Shown: positions 24,765 through 33,767 of the stretch, piece by piece
How the letters are laid out: every line of letters starts with the position of its first letter
Position numbering within the stretch: position 1 is the first letter of the stretch
Origin: Pseudoalteromonas sp. DL-6
GTDB lineage: Bacteria > Pseudomonadota > Gammaproteobacteria > Enterobacterales > Alteromonadaceae
Reading direction: 5' to 3'
Assembly (NCBI RefSeq): GCF_004328665.1
Contig: NZ_CP019771.1
Location: 62,001-126,000 of the forward strand
DNA length: 64,000 nt
Position numbers and translations under genes: made by a program
Notes under the pieces: model-generated
Database searches by the model: none
Seen by the model: the letters and a program-made list of their open reading frames with translations, nothing else
What the model was told of the DNA's origin: nothing

Positions 24765-27101
24765 TTACTTATTTAATAAGTGCTTTTCAAAAAAGTCAGC
24801 CATCATTGTATGGTAATGCAAAGTGGTGCCTTTGCCTTCGCGCAAGCTGTGTGAACGGTTAGGGTATGAGAAAAACTCAAACTGCTTGTTATGCTTTACA
24901 AGCTCGTCAATTAAACGCTCTGAGCCTTGATAATGCACGTTATCATCGCCCGTACCGTGAATAAGTAATAGCTTACCAGTTAGGTTTTTAGCAAAGGTAA
25001 TAGGCGAGGTGTTATCGTAACTCTCAGGATCGGTGTTTGGGTTGCCCGCATAACGTTCTTGATAAATGGTGTCGTATAAACGTATATCTGGCACCGGTGC
25101 AGAGGCAATGCCAACTTTAAATTTATCACCATGGCGGAACAGTAAGTTAAGGGTTGAGCTACCGCCGCCTGAATGACCCCACACGCCAACGCGGTCAGTG
25201 TCTATTACATCCCAACGTTTAGCCATAGCATCTAGGGCGTCTACTTGGTCTTGCACTGTGATAGAACCAATTTTTTTATAGATTGATTTACGCCAATCGC
25301 GGCCTTTTGGTGCACGTGTACCACGGTTATCAACCGATGCCACAATAAAGCCTTTTTGCGTTAACAGTGATTTATACAGGTAACTGTTGCCTTCCCAGCG
25401 GTCTTGCACGGTTGAGCCCCATGGTTCGCCGTATACGTAAAATACAATTGGGTATTTTTTACTTTTATCCATGTTCTCTGGGAACATAATGTAGCCGTCA
25501 AGCTCGGTGCCATCTTGCGCATTTACTTTAAAAAACTCATGCTTTGGTAAGCTTTGCTCAGCCAGCTTTTGTTTAAGCTTTGTATTTTCAACTAAGGTTT
25601 TTACATTACTATGATTTGCCACTTTAATGATCTCTTTAGTCGGTGGCGTGCCAAATTTAGAGTAAGTGTGCATAGCCCATGAGGCATCTTTTGACATGTA
25701 GTAGCTGTTTGATCCCTCAAACTCAGCAGGTGTTACCCGTACCGGTTTGCTGCTGCCATCAAGCGGTGTGCTGTATAAATAACGCTGACCAGGATCGTTT
25801 GGCGAGGCAATAAAATACATTACGTTTTTATCTTCATTGATGCTCAGCATATCAATAATGTCGTAATCACCAGGGGTTAGGTCGATAATAGTTTTGCCAT
25901 CGCGCGATACACGGTAAAGATGACGCCAGCCGTCGCGTTCGCTATGCCAAATAAAAAACTCACCGTCTTTTGACCAGCTTGCTTTATAAAACCACTCTAT
26001 AAACGCATCGTCTTTGTCTTCTAAAATCTTGGTCAGTTGCTGCTTTTGCCAATCAAACAACCACACTTTGTTATGGCTTTGTGGGCGGTTTAAATCTTGA
26101 ATCATTAATTCATTACCAGTGCCTGCCCAGCTAATACGCGGAATGTAACGGCCGCGGTTATCGCCTTCAAGCTCAGCCCAACGGGTTTGTTTATCAGCAA
26201 GGCTTACCACACCAACACGCACGGCAGAGTTGGTTTCACCCGCTTTAGGATAAGGGAATTCTTTAAGGGTAGGGTAAAGTTCGTCAGTGTTGTTGATCAT
26301 AGTGAAAAATTTAACGTCACTAGTATCAAGCTGCCAATAGGCGATTGATTTGTTGTCGGGGCTCCAACGAAAACCATCGGCAATAGTAAACTCTTCTTCG
26401 TATACCCAATCAAAATTACCGTTAACTATGGTGGCGCTACCATCGGTTGTAAGCGCGGTTACATCGTTACTACCAACCGCTTGCATATAAATATTGTTAT
26501 CGCGTACGTAAGCTACTTTTGAGCTATCTGGCGAGAACTTAGCAAACATTAACTTAGTTGGCTCAACATCCAAGCCACCTAATTGCTGTAACTGGTTAGT
26601 CTCAAGGTTAAGTAACCAAAAATCCCCGCGGCTGCGAGAGCGCCAAACTTGCTCACTGTTGGTAAATACCATCAGCCATTTACCGTCTTTTGACCACTGA
26701 TAGCTTTCGATTGCAAATGGCTCGTCTGCGCCCTCTGGCAACAGTTTTTCAAACTCAACCAGTACTTTACGGCCTGTGCCGTCAGCATTGTAAAATACAA
26801 TGTCGTTGCCTTTTACGCCGTGCTCTTTTTCGTCATCGGCGTTGTTATCGTCTGCTTTTTCTTTTTCGCTTTCGCGCTCTTCAAGTACGGTGTAGCCAGT
26901 GCCATCGTCTAGCCACTTAAAGTAAGTGCTTCGCTGGGTTTTAAATTCTTTATCTTTATAAATTTGCGTTAGGGTTAATGGGTTATTCACGGTGCTCATC
27001 GCTGCATTATTGTTGGTTGTTATGCTGGTACTTGAACATGCTTGCAAGCCTAAGCCCGCAACAATGGCCAGTGCCAAGCCCGATGTTTTGATCAGATTCA
27101 T
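24765..27101 (-). CDS. S9-family dipeptidyl peptidase IV-like lipoprotein
   Basis: A 778-residue prolyl-oligopeptidase-family protein. The N-terminal signal ends in the lipobox LQAC (Cys22), so it is probably anchored to a membrane on the periplasmic side. Residues of about 50-500 form the beta-propeller (DPP IV N domain), including the EEEFTIADGFRWSPD region typical of DPP IV, where the Glu pair binds the free amino end of substrates. The C-terminal hydrolase has Ser about 643 (WGHSGGG), Asp about 720 (GTGDDNVH) and His about 752 (NRSHSL). It would cut dipeptides with Pro or Ala in second place. Between residues 25 and 110 there is an acidic insert. Single gene. Confidence 0.92.
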   Translation of the reverse strand: MNLIKTSGLALAIVAGLGLQACSSTSITTNNNAAMSTVNNPLTLTQIYKDKEFKTQRSTYFKWLDDGTGYTVLEERESEKEKADDNNADDEKEHGVKGNDIVFYNADGTGRKVLVEFEKLLPEGADEPFAIESYQWSKDGKWLMVFTNSEQVWRSRSRGDFWLLNLETNQLQQLGGLDVEPTKLMFAKFSPDSSKVAYVRDNNIYMQAVGSNDVTALTTDGSATIVNGNFDWVYEEEFTIADGFRWSPDNKSIAYWQLDTSDVKFFTMINNTDELYPTLKEFPYPKAGETNSAVRVGVVSLADKQTRWAELEGDNRGRYIPRISWAGTGNELMIQDLNRPQSHNKVWLFDWQKQQLTKILEDKDDAFIEWFYKASWSKDGEFFIWHSERDGWRHLYRVSRDGKTIIDLTPGDYDIIDMLSINEDKNVMYFIASPNDPGQRYLYSTPLDGSSKPVRVTPAEFEGSNSYYMSKDASWAMHTYSKFGTPPTKEIIKVANHSNVKTLVENTKLKQKLAEQSLPKHEFFKVNAQDGTELDGYIMFPENMDKSKKYPIVFYVYGEPWGSTVQDRWEGNSYLYKSLLTQKGFIVASVDNRGTRAPKGRDWRKSIYKKIGSITVQDQVDALDAMAKRWDVIDTDRVGVWGHSGGGSSTLNLLFRHGDKFKVGIASAPVPDIRLYDTIYQERYAGNPNTDPESYDNTSPITFAKNLTGKLLLIHGTGDDNVHYQGSERLIDELVKHNKQFEFFSYPNRSHSLREGKGTTLHYHTMMADFFEKHLLNK

Positions 27102-27242
27102 TGTTATTGTTCCTAGTCTTCGGTTAGAGCGCTTTCTAGATTAAGACGCTTATTACATTTACTGTAACAAAATAACACGCTAAATATCAGCACCTTTATC
27201 GCAGCTAAGAACGATTTAAACCCAAACCTAATAGCCGTTGTG

Positions 27243-28040
27243 TTATCGCCACAAATACATACTGGCTCGCTTATTGGCAATATTTAATTCAAATACCTCA
27301 GTGCTTGAGCTAGTAGCAGCGCCATAGCATACATGTAGCGGCAACAAGTGCTCTTCTCTGGGGTGATTAAAGCGTGCAGCTGGAGCTTGCTGCCATGCTA
27401 GTAATTGCTGTTCACGCTGCTGCTCGGTTAATGTTTGATCTGCGATTGTGCTTACCAGCCAATTTTCAAATGCCTGATTTTGCTGATTAACATCGCTTGA
27501 TTGGGTAACACCAAAAGCGCGCATATTATGAAAGGTAAAGCCTGAGCCTATAATTAATAAGTTATCATAATCAATGCTTTGCAGCGCTTTACCAATTTCA
27601 ATATGCATTAGCGGATCGAGGCTTGGATGCAAGGATATTTGCACACAGGGAATATCGGCCTTTGGGTACATAATTTTTAACGGCACAAACATACCGTGAT
27701 CGTAGCCACGCTGTGAATCGAGTTTTGAGTCAATATTATGTGTTGCGAGCGCCTGCTGTACTAAATTAGCAAGTTGCGGCTGGCCAGCACAAGGGTAAGT
27801 TAATTGATACGCCTGCTCAGGAAAACCGTAGTAATCGTAAATAAGCGGCGGTGAAGAGTGCGCGGTTATACTAATTGGTTGAGCTTCCCAATGCGCGCTG
27901 ACCATTAAAATAGCAGAGGGCTTTGGGGTTTTAGCGGCAACCTGTTCTAAGCAGGCTCGCATTTCTGCATGGTTGGCATCACCTAGTAATGGCATTGGGC
28001 CGCCACCATGTGAAATGAAAAAAACGGTTGGGCGTTGCAT
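27243..28040 (-). CDS. ygiD: Class III extradiol dioxygenase, DODA type
   Basis: A 265-residue LigB-superfamily protein. Metal ligands are in SHGGGPMP (His10), SAHWEA (His50) and the late GSGFTFHN (His186 region); the DHGMFVPL box near 138 carries the catalytic His. It resembles E. coli YgiD, a zinc-dependent 4,5-DOPA dioxygenase. The physiological substrate is unknown. Single gene on the minus strand. Confidence 0.88.
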   Translation of the reverse strand: MQRPTVFFISHGGGPMPLLGDANHAEMRACLEQVAAKTPKPSAILMVSAHWEAQPISITAHSSPPLIYDYYGFPEQAYQLTYPCAGQPQLANLVQQALATHNIDSKLDSQRGYDHGMFVPLKIMYPKADIPCVQISLHPSLDPLMHIEIGKALQSIDYDNLLIIGSGFTFHNMRAFGVTQSSDVNQQNQAFENWLVSTIADQTLTEQQREQQLLAWQQAPAARFNHPREEHLLPLHVCYGAATSSSTEVFELNIANKRASMYLWR

Positions 28041-28144
28041 GTGGTTAATCCTAAAGGACAGGTATTATTATAGTGCCTGCGCCGTTAGTAAATAACTAGC
28101 CACATAAACGCACAACCTCAGTGCGCAAATATTATGTGCGGTGT

Positions 28145-29614
28145 TTATTCATCAAGCTCTAAGTGAGCGCGTTCAACGCTTTCTTGAGGTAACTCTTTTT
28201 GCACCGATACACCCAGCTCCTTAAATTCTGAGGCTTGTTTAATTAAGTTACCTTTACCACGGTATAACTGAGAAAATGCTTTATCGTAAGTTTCTTTGGC
28301 TTTATCAAGCTGTTTACCCACACCTTCCATACTGGTTAAAAAGCCGTTGAGTTTACTGTAAAAACGCTCAGCACGATTAGCCAGCTCTTTTGAATATTTA
28401 GTTTGCTCTTCAAAGCGCCATAACTGTTTAACAATATTTAAACTGGTTAGCAGGGTAGTAGGGGTAGCAACCAAAATGTTTTTTTCTATTGCTTGCTGGT
28501 AAATGTCGCTTTGGTATTTAAGTGCTTCTACAAAGGCGGATTCTATGGGTACAAACATAATAACAACCTCAGGCGAGTTTATCCCTGGTAAACGGTCATA
28601 CGATTTACTGGCCAGCTCATTTATACGAGCAGTTACGGCATTTACATGCTCTTTAATCGCTTGTTGAGACTCAAGCTCTGTTTCGGCATTTACATAGCGG
28701 GTATAGGCATTTAACGATGTTTTTGCATCAATCACTAAGTGCCGTCCTTGGGGTAAATACACCACCACATCAGGGCGCAAACGGCCGTCTTCGGTATTAA
28801 ACGACACTTCTCGCTTGTAATCGGTGCCAGCGCGCAGGCCTGCGCTATCAAGCACGTTTTCAAGCATGAGTTCGCCCCAATTACCTTGGGTTTTCTTTTG
28901 CCCTTGTAAGGCATTGCTTAGCTTATCGGCCTGCTCGGTAATTGCTTGGCTTTTGGCTTGTAAATGTAATAGCTCGGTTTTAAGTGCTGCACGTTGCTGT
29001 AAGTCTTCAACGTGAATAGACTCCATTTTATCTCTAAAGCCTTTTAGCTCACCTTGAACCGGCTTAAGTAACTGCTCTATGCTTTCTTGATTGAGGGTTT
29101 TAAATTTTTGCGACTTTTCTTCTAATATTTGGTTAGCTAAATTTTCAAATTCTTTTTTAAGCGTTTCTTTACTTTGCTCTATATGGGCGAGTTGTTCACT
29201 AAAATGTTGCTGCTTTTGCTCAAGGGTAGTGCGTATATTATTAAGCTCTACATCGCGCAGATTGTATTGCTCGCGCAGGGCGGTTAGCTCGGCTTCGGCT
29301 TTACGCCAATATTGATTATAAAGTTGGCTTTGCTTTTCTTGTTCAGTTAAACGGGTTTTAAAATGCTGAGACTGATCACGTTGCTCTTGATGAGTAAGCC
29401 CTAATAAATCGTGCTCTTCAACCAATGCGGCATATTGGCTTTGCGTTTGCTCATACTGGCTTTGTAATAACAATAACTGTTGTTGCTGCTCACTCACTTG
29501 GCGCTTTATTTTTTTACTTAACTGGACTGATACAACGCTGAAAATAGCCATACCGGCTATAGCGCCAGTACCAACACTTAACCAATCTAAATGGGAAAAA
29601 AACGAAGTAAACAT
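28145..29614 (-). CDS. rmuC: RmuC family DNA recombination protein
   Basis: A 489-residue protein: one N-terminal membrane segment (about 12-32), a long coiled coil (35-220), then the RmuC domain with a nuclease-like core (GNWGELMLENVLDSAGL, DVVVYLPQGRHLVIDAKTS). RmuC limits inversion at short inverted repeats in E. coli and has a restriction-like (PD-(D/E)XK) fold; the D...DAK motif here fits. Length is close to that of E. coli RmuC. Confidence 0.93.
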   Translation of the reverse strand: MFTSFFSHLDWLSVGTGAIAGMAIFSVVSVQLSKKIKRQVSEQQQQLLLLQSQYEQTQSQYAALVEEHDLLGLTHQEQRDQSQHFKTRLTEQEKQSQLYNQYWRKAEAELTALREQYNLRDVELNNIRTTLEQKQQHFSEQLAHIEQSKETLKKEFENLANQILEEKSQKFKTLNQESIEQLLKPVQGELKGFRDKMESIHVEDLQQRAALKTELLHLQAKSQAITEQADKLSNALQGQKKTQGNWGELMLENVLDSAGLRAGTDYKREVSFNTEDGRLRPDVVVYLPQGRHLVIDAKTSLNAYTRYVNAETELESQQAIKEHVNAVTARINELASKSYDRLPGINSPEVVIMFVPIESAFVEALKYQSDIYQQAIEKNILVATPTTLLTSLNIVKQLWRFEEQTKYSKELANRAERFYSKLNGFLTSMEGVGKQLDKAKETYDKAFSQLYRGKGNLIKQASEFKELGVSVQKELPQESVERAHLELDE

Positions 29615-29700
29615 AGAATAAACTTTTAAAATTTAGTGACATGCTATCATAACGAATTACGCTCTTTAGCAGTAGGGGTAACGCACTAAATTAAGCGCAT

Positions 29701-29800
29701 AAAAAAAGCCAGCTATTAAAGCTGGCTCAATATTACTAAATTAGTAATCAAACAGGGAAATCAACATGAAACTTGTATAACAACACATCACTACAAGCAT
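29701..29800 (-). ncRNA. Candidate small RNA, unit 1 of a tandem triplet
   Basis: Minus-strand unit of about 100 nt. Promoter-like TTGAAC (+ strand GTTCAA at 29828-29833), 18 nt, then TCTACT. The RNA would open with a hairpin (CTTGTA/TACAAG; 29772-29777 with 29792-29797), then an unpaired block UUUCAUGUUGAUUUCCC (29755-29771), a TTACTA/TAGTAA hairpin, and end with a terminator (AGCCAGCT/AGCTGGCT, 29707-29727) plus seven U. Confidence 0.68.
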
Positions 29801-29866
29801 AATAGTAGACGCGTCCTGATTAAATTAGTTCAAAATAATTTTTAAAAAAAGTTGAATTTAGAGCAT

Positions 29867-29967
29867 AAAAAAAGCCAGCTAATAAAGCTGGCTCAATATT
29901 ACTAAATTAGTAATCAAACAGGGAAATCAACATGAAACTTGTATAACAACATATCAACTACAAGCAT
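29867..29967 (-). ncRNA. Candidate small RNA, unit 2 of a tandem triplet
   Basis: Near-identical to unit 1 in the transcript part. TTGAAC box at 29995-30000, the same 18-nt spacing, first hairpin 29938-29943 with 29959-29964, the identical linker block at 29921-29937 and terminator at 29873-29893. The flanking sequence between units differs, so the transcribed part is what is conserved. Confidence 0.68.
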
Positions 29968-30036
29968 ATTAATAGACCCAGCTATTATTGATTAGTTCAA
30001 AAATATTTTAAATAAAATAGTTTAAAATATTCAGGC

Positions 30037-30144
30037 AAAAAAAAGCCAGCGCTGAACTGGCTGGCTTAATCATTACTATGTCTAGTAACTACTATATGGG
30101 ATATCAACATGAAAGCTTGGAGAAACTGCAATTTAACCAAGCAT
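30037..30144 (-). ncRNA. Candidate small RNA, unit 3 of a tandem triplet
   Basis: The most diverged unit. TTGAAC box at 30172-30177, spacing 18 to TCTATT. First hairpin GCTTGG/CCAAGC (30115-30120 with 30137-30142) replaces CTTGTA/TACAAG with both arms changed together, which is compensatory change. The linker (30098-30114) differs at one base from units 1 and 2, and the terminator stem is AGCCAGC/GCTGGCT (30044-30066). It lies just after the SNF2 gene stop on the same strand. Confidence 0.68.
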
Positions 30145-30205
30145 ATTAATAGACGCCTACAATTTAAATAAGTTCAAAAACTCGTCATGATTTTTTAAAA
30201 TTATT

Positions 30206-33200
30206 TTAGCTTTTAATTAAAGACAGCATTTGTTGTTCGTCAAACTGGGTAAAACTCATTGATTTTTCAGTAAATAATGCATCTACAAGCGCTTGCTTAT
30301 CTTGCTGCATTTGAAATACTTTTTGTTCAATAGAGTTAGCCATAATTAGTTTATAAACAAACACTGGATTGGTTTGGCCAATACGATAAGCACGATCGGT
30401 GGCTTGTTTTTCAACGGCTGGGTTCCACCATGGATCAAAATGAATAACGGTGTCGGCTTGGGTTAAATTAAGCCCTGTACCACCGGCTTTTAAGCTAATT
30501 AAAAACACGGAAGTGTTACCACTGGTAAATTCGTCTATTACTTTATCGCGATGACGCGTTTGCCCCGTTAGCATACTAAAATTAATATTTAGCTCATTTA
30601 AACGCTCGGCAATTAAATCAAGGGCAGAGGTAAACTGGCTAAATATAATCACTTTTCGGCCAAGGCTAAGCATTAAAGGTAAGTGGCTCGATAACCATTC
30701 TAATTTAGCACTGGCTGCCTCTGTTTCAGGTTCAATGAGTTTAGGATGACAACAAATTTGGCGTAACTTTAATAAAGCTTCTAAAAAAGCGAGTTTACTT
30801 TTTTGTACGCCTTGCTCGGCAAATAAATCAATCAGTTTTTCTTCAAGCGCACGAGTTATACCTTGGTACATATCTTTTTGTTTAGGTTCAAACTCAAACT
30901 CTTTTATAAGTTCGGTTTTTTGCGGTAGCTCTTGAGCCACTTGGGCTTTAGTACGGCGCAAAATAAACGGCATAATTAACGCTTTTAGTTGCTCTGCACG
31001 TTCAATGTTGCTTTCGCGTTCAATAGGGCCTTGAAAATGCTGCTTAAAGTGCGCCTGTGAACCTAAAAGCGAGGGCATTGCAAAGTCGAGCAATGACTTT
31101 AATTCAAATAAATTGTTTTCAATTGGGGTGCCACTTAAACAAAGCTTAAAGTCGGCATTTAAACGTTTTACCAACCGCGAAACTTGTGCGGTATCGTTTT
31201 TAATATACTGGGCTTCATCAAGAATAATGTTTTCAAAATACAGCGGTGAGTAATAAGCAATGTCACGTTTTAATAGCGGATACGTGGTTAAAATACATTG
31301 CGCTTGTGCCAAATGCTGCAACGAATCATTTCGGTGTGCACCAAAAATAGTGGTCACTTTTAAGTTTTTAGCAAACTTGTTAATTTCGTTTTGCCAATTA
31401 CTCACTAAGCTTGTTGGGCAAACAATAAGCGTAGGCCCTGCTTGCGGTGTATTGTATGAGCTTGCTAAGTAGGCAATCACTTGTAACGTTTTACCCAAGC
31501 CCATATCATCCGCTAAAATCCCACCTAACTGATTACGCTTTAAAAAGTTAAGCCAAGCCACGCCTTCTTGCTGATACTCTCTTAATACTACAGAATCGTG
31601 TAAGCCATGAATGGCAGTGTTAGGTGATAGCAGTGCATCGTTATTTAGTTCATCAAGGTAACGCTCTAGTGACGGGTCATGTAGCTCTACATTAATAGCT
31701 GTGTGCTGAACTAATTCAGGTAAGTATGAAAGCGGAATGTTAAATTCGTCACGGGTTTTAATAAACTCAAATCGCAATTTAAATTCAATTAATAAATTAA
31801 ACGCGGCTTTATCTATAACCCCAAATTGACGACCAATAGGGTAATAATAAAACAATTCACTTTGACGATTTAACGATTCATACAGTTTGTTATTTACATT
31901 AAATAAAGTGGCCACTTTGGTGTCGTTTAGTACAACTTTGCTATGCATTTGATGACCAGCGGCTCTGTTTACATGCAGAGAGATTTTGCTTTTAGTATCA
32001 GCAACATTAACTTTGCTCATTGATACTTGCCAGCCACGTTGCTTAAAGCTTGGTAACACCTCATGCGCTAACCAGTGTAAATGAATAGCCGATTCCTGAC
32101 TAAAAATAAACTCGCTGTGTAAACCCCCTTTACAAAAATCAAAGCCCAAATTAACCAGCTCATTAGTAACGGTGTTTTCGAATGCACTATTTATAAGTTT
32201 TTCAGGCGCCGTACCTGCTAAGTAATTTTTATTTTTATACTTAAACGATAACGAAATAGCCATAACTGAGCCCGACATGCTAACTTTAAGCACGGCATTA
32301 CTTAACGACTTTACAGGGCTACTAGGTGCATTAGTTGGGTGCGGAATAACACCGGCGCCAAAATTATCAGCAAGCTGCTTATAAATTCGGTCAAAGTTAG
32401 TATCGTGCAGTGCAGGTATTGTTTGTAGATGCGCTATTTCATCAGCACTGAGCGGCGTGCGAATACGCCCTAACTTATATTTATCTAAATCTAAATAGAT
32501 AGGTGGTGTGGTTTTAATTAACGCCCAATTAGGAATTTGATCAAGATGAATTTTTAACTGAGTAACTTCTTTTTGTTTTTCCCAAACAAAATTTAGCGGT
32601 AAGCCAGGTTGTGCTTTTATAGGTACTCGCGAACGCTGTAAAAATAATCGTTCTGTGCCTAGTAATTGCTGTAGCGCGTTAAAACCCCATTGTCCTTTAA
32701 GCTCAATATTACCCACCGCATTTTGCGAGCGGATCCAGCTATATAATCTAAAGTCACTTTCTAGTAGGTCGCTAGGAGTTACAAAGCTATTAAGCTGTTG
32801 TTCGGTTAAATTGCGACCTAGTGCATAGTTATTATTTTTATCGTAGTTGGCAATTTTAGGTGTTAAAAATACTTTGTTGTTTTCTATGTCTAATACAAAC
32901 AGTAACACTTGCGATGGTTGAGCTTGATCGGTGTTTTTAAGCGCACTGAGTTCGCTAAACCAATCATTTATAAAATAGTCTTCGCCGTATTCACCTGAAT
33001 GCTCAATTTTTAGTTTTAACAAAATTGCAGCCAAATGGCGGCATTTAGTTTTAACATTACAAGTACAGTGTGTGTCGACTGAATAGCCAGTTGGTAATTT
33101 ACTGATCTCAATTCGTTGGTTAAACGCAATGCCCTTATCGCCTTGTACCGTAGAATCTACCACAGAAAAATCGGCATTATGTTCTAACCAGGTGATTTGA

Positions 33201-33352
33201 CCATTCTTGTAGTAAGACTTTCCTTTGGCTAACACCGTGGGTTTAAACAATTTTTTTATGAATCGCTCAGAAAGAGGAAACTGGGTAGCCTGCTCATTTT
33301 TAATTTCTTCAAAAATAGCCATTAAATCATTTTTTGATAAGTTAGCAGACAT
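30206..33352 (-). CDS. SWIM-domain SNF2/RapA-type helicase
   Basis: About 1,048 residues from the preferred ATG at 33352; an in-frame TTG ten codons earlier has a weaker site. A SWIM zinc motif (CTCNVKTKCRH, about 95-105) is followed by a long bacterial-specific middle and a C-terminal SNF2 helicase: DDMGLGKT (about 612), DEAQ (about 712), and motif VI ATDRAYRIGQ (about 989). This architecture belongs to bacterial SWIM-SNF2 proteins, thought to move on double-stranded DNA or displace proteins; the cellular role is unclear. A copy of the 17-bp palindrome lies inside the gene at 32118. Confidence 0.9.
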   Translation of the reverse strand: MSANLSKNDLMAIFEEIKNEQATQFPLSERFIKKLFKPTVLAKGKSYYKNGQITWLEHNADFSVVDSTVQGDKGIAFNQRIEISKLPTGYSVDTHCTCNVKTKCRHLAAILLKLKIEHSGEYGEDYFINDWFSELSALKNTDQAQPSQVLLFVLDIENNKVFLTPKIANYDKNNNYALGRNLTEQQLNSFVTPSDLLESDFRLYSWIRSQNAVGNIELKGQWGFNALQQLLGTERLFLQRSRVPIKAQPGLPLNFVWEKQKEVTQLKIHLDQIPNWALIKTTPPIYLDLDKYKLGRIRTPLSADEIAHLQTIPALHDTNFDRIYKQLADNFGAGVIPHPTNAPSSPVKSLSNAVLKVSMSGSVMAISLSFKYKNKNYLAGTAPEKLINSAFENTVTNELVNLGFDFCKGGLHSEFIFSQESAIHLHWLAHEVLPSFKQRGWQVSMSKVNVADTKSKISLHVNRAAGHQMHSKVVLNDTKVATLFNVNNKLYESLNRQSELFYYYPIGRQFGVIDKAAFNLLIEFKLRFEFIKTRDEFNIPLSYLPELVQHTAINVELHDPSLERYLDELNNDALLSPNTAIHGLHDSVVLREYQQEGVAWLNFLKRNQLGGILADDMGLGKTLQVIAYLASSYNTPQAGPTLIVCPTSLVSNWQNEINKFAKNLKVTTIFGAHRNDSLQHLAQAQCILTTYPLLKRDIAYYSPLYFENIILDEAQYIKNDTAQVSRLVKRLNADFKLCLSGTPIENNLFELKSLLDFAMPSLLGSQAHFKQHFQGPIERESNIERAEQLKALIMPFILRRTKAQVAQELPQKTELIKEFEFEPKQKDMYQGITRALEEKLIDLFAEQGVQKSKLAFLEALLKLRQICCHPKLIEPETEAASAKLEWLSSHLPLMLSLGRKVIIFSQFTSALDLIAERLNELNINFSMLTGQTRHRDKVIDEFTSGNTSVFLISLKAGGTGLNLTQADTVIHFDPWWNPAVEKQATDRAYRIGQTNPVFVYKLIMANSIEQKVFQMQQDKQALVDALFTEKSMSFTQFDEQQMLSLIKS
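32118..32134 (+). repeat. Dispersed palindrome, copy 8, inside a coding region
   Basis: TGTAAACCCCCTTTACA, the most perfect copy (TGTAAA-CCCCC-TTTACA), lies within the SNF2 gene, where it encodes part of CKGGL. It lacks the tail seen in copies 3-7 and has the same orientation as the others. Confidence 0.5.
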
Positions 33353-33458
33353 GTCACTCAAAGTATTAAAATTTAAAAACAATTTTTCCAGTATATGCCT
33401 TATCAGCGCTGAGCTAAAGCAATATTATTTTTAAAATAGACTGGTTGGATCTGATTGG

Positions 33459-33476
33459 TTAGTAAAAAAATGGTTT
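33459..33476 (-). repeat. Degenerate iteron-like sequence
   Basis: TTAGTAAAAAAATGGTTT resembles the reverse form of the 18-bp iteron but lacks GATC. A similar degenerate copy lies in the origin at 36559-36576. Confidence 0.35.
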
Positions 33477-33571
33477 ATAGCGATTGTTTAATTTTGCTCA
33501 CTAAAAAAGCACGTTTAAATTACAAAATAAAAACAATCAATTAACTTCATGAGGGGGATTTAGTTAGGAAT

Positions 33572-33767
33572 AGATCAGGTTTTTACTAACAAGGTAGCAA
33601 ATTGACCAACTAGAACAGATTTAGTTAGTAAAAATACGATCTTTGGTGGTTTATCGGGCTTTATTTGCTTTTTTTTGCCTTGATAGATCAGGTTTTTACT
33701 AACTAATTAAAGGGGCTAGATCACGATTTAACTAACCTAGCCCCTTTACAGATCACGATATTACTAA
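33572..33767. repeat. Five-iteron cluster downstream of parB
   Basis: Five 18-bp repeats of consensus AGATCA-N2-TTTWTACTAA, the same as in the origin: 33572-33589 (+), 33625-33642 (-), 33685-33702 (+), 33718-33735 (+) and 33750-33767 (+). All carry GATC. The fourth lies in the loop of an 11-bp hairpin (AAAGGGGCTAG 33709-33719 with CTAGCCCCTTT 33737-33747) that can act as the parB terminator. Such a second cluster could titrate Rep or pair with the origin, as incompatibility repeats do in iteron plasmids; a role as ParB binding sites is an alternative. Confidence 0.75.

Noticed and set aside
29755-29782. Possible tiny + strand gene (GGGAAATCAAC then ATGAAACTTGTATAA) in the three tandem units
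   Set aside because: The terminators, promoters and stem covariation all point to minus-strand RNAs; the frame has four codons and is not kept in unit 3.
29701-30177. The three tandem units as a CRISPR array
   Set aside because: Units are long, with internal terminators and diverged third copy; no short identical repeats, unique spacers or cas genes.
137-32134. Palindromes read as Vibrio-type chromosome 2 parS sites
   Set aside because: That site has the half sites in the opposite order (TTTACA-n-TGTAAA), and the ParB here is of plasmid type.
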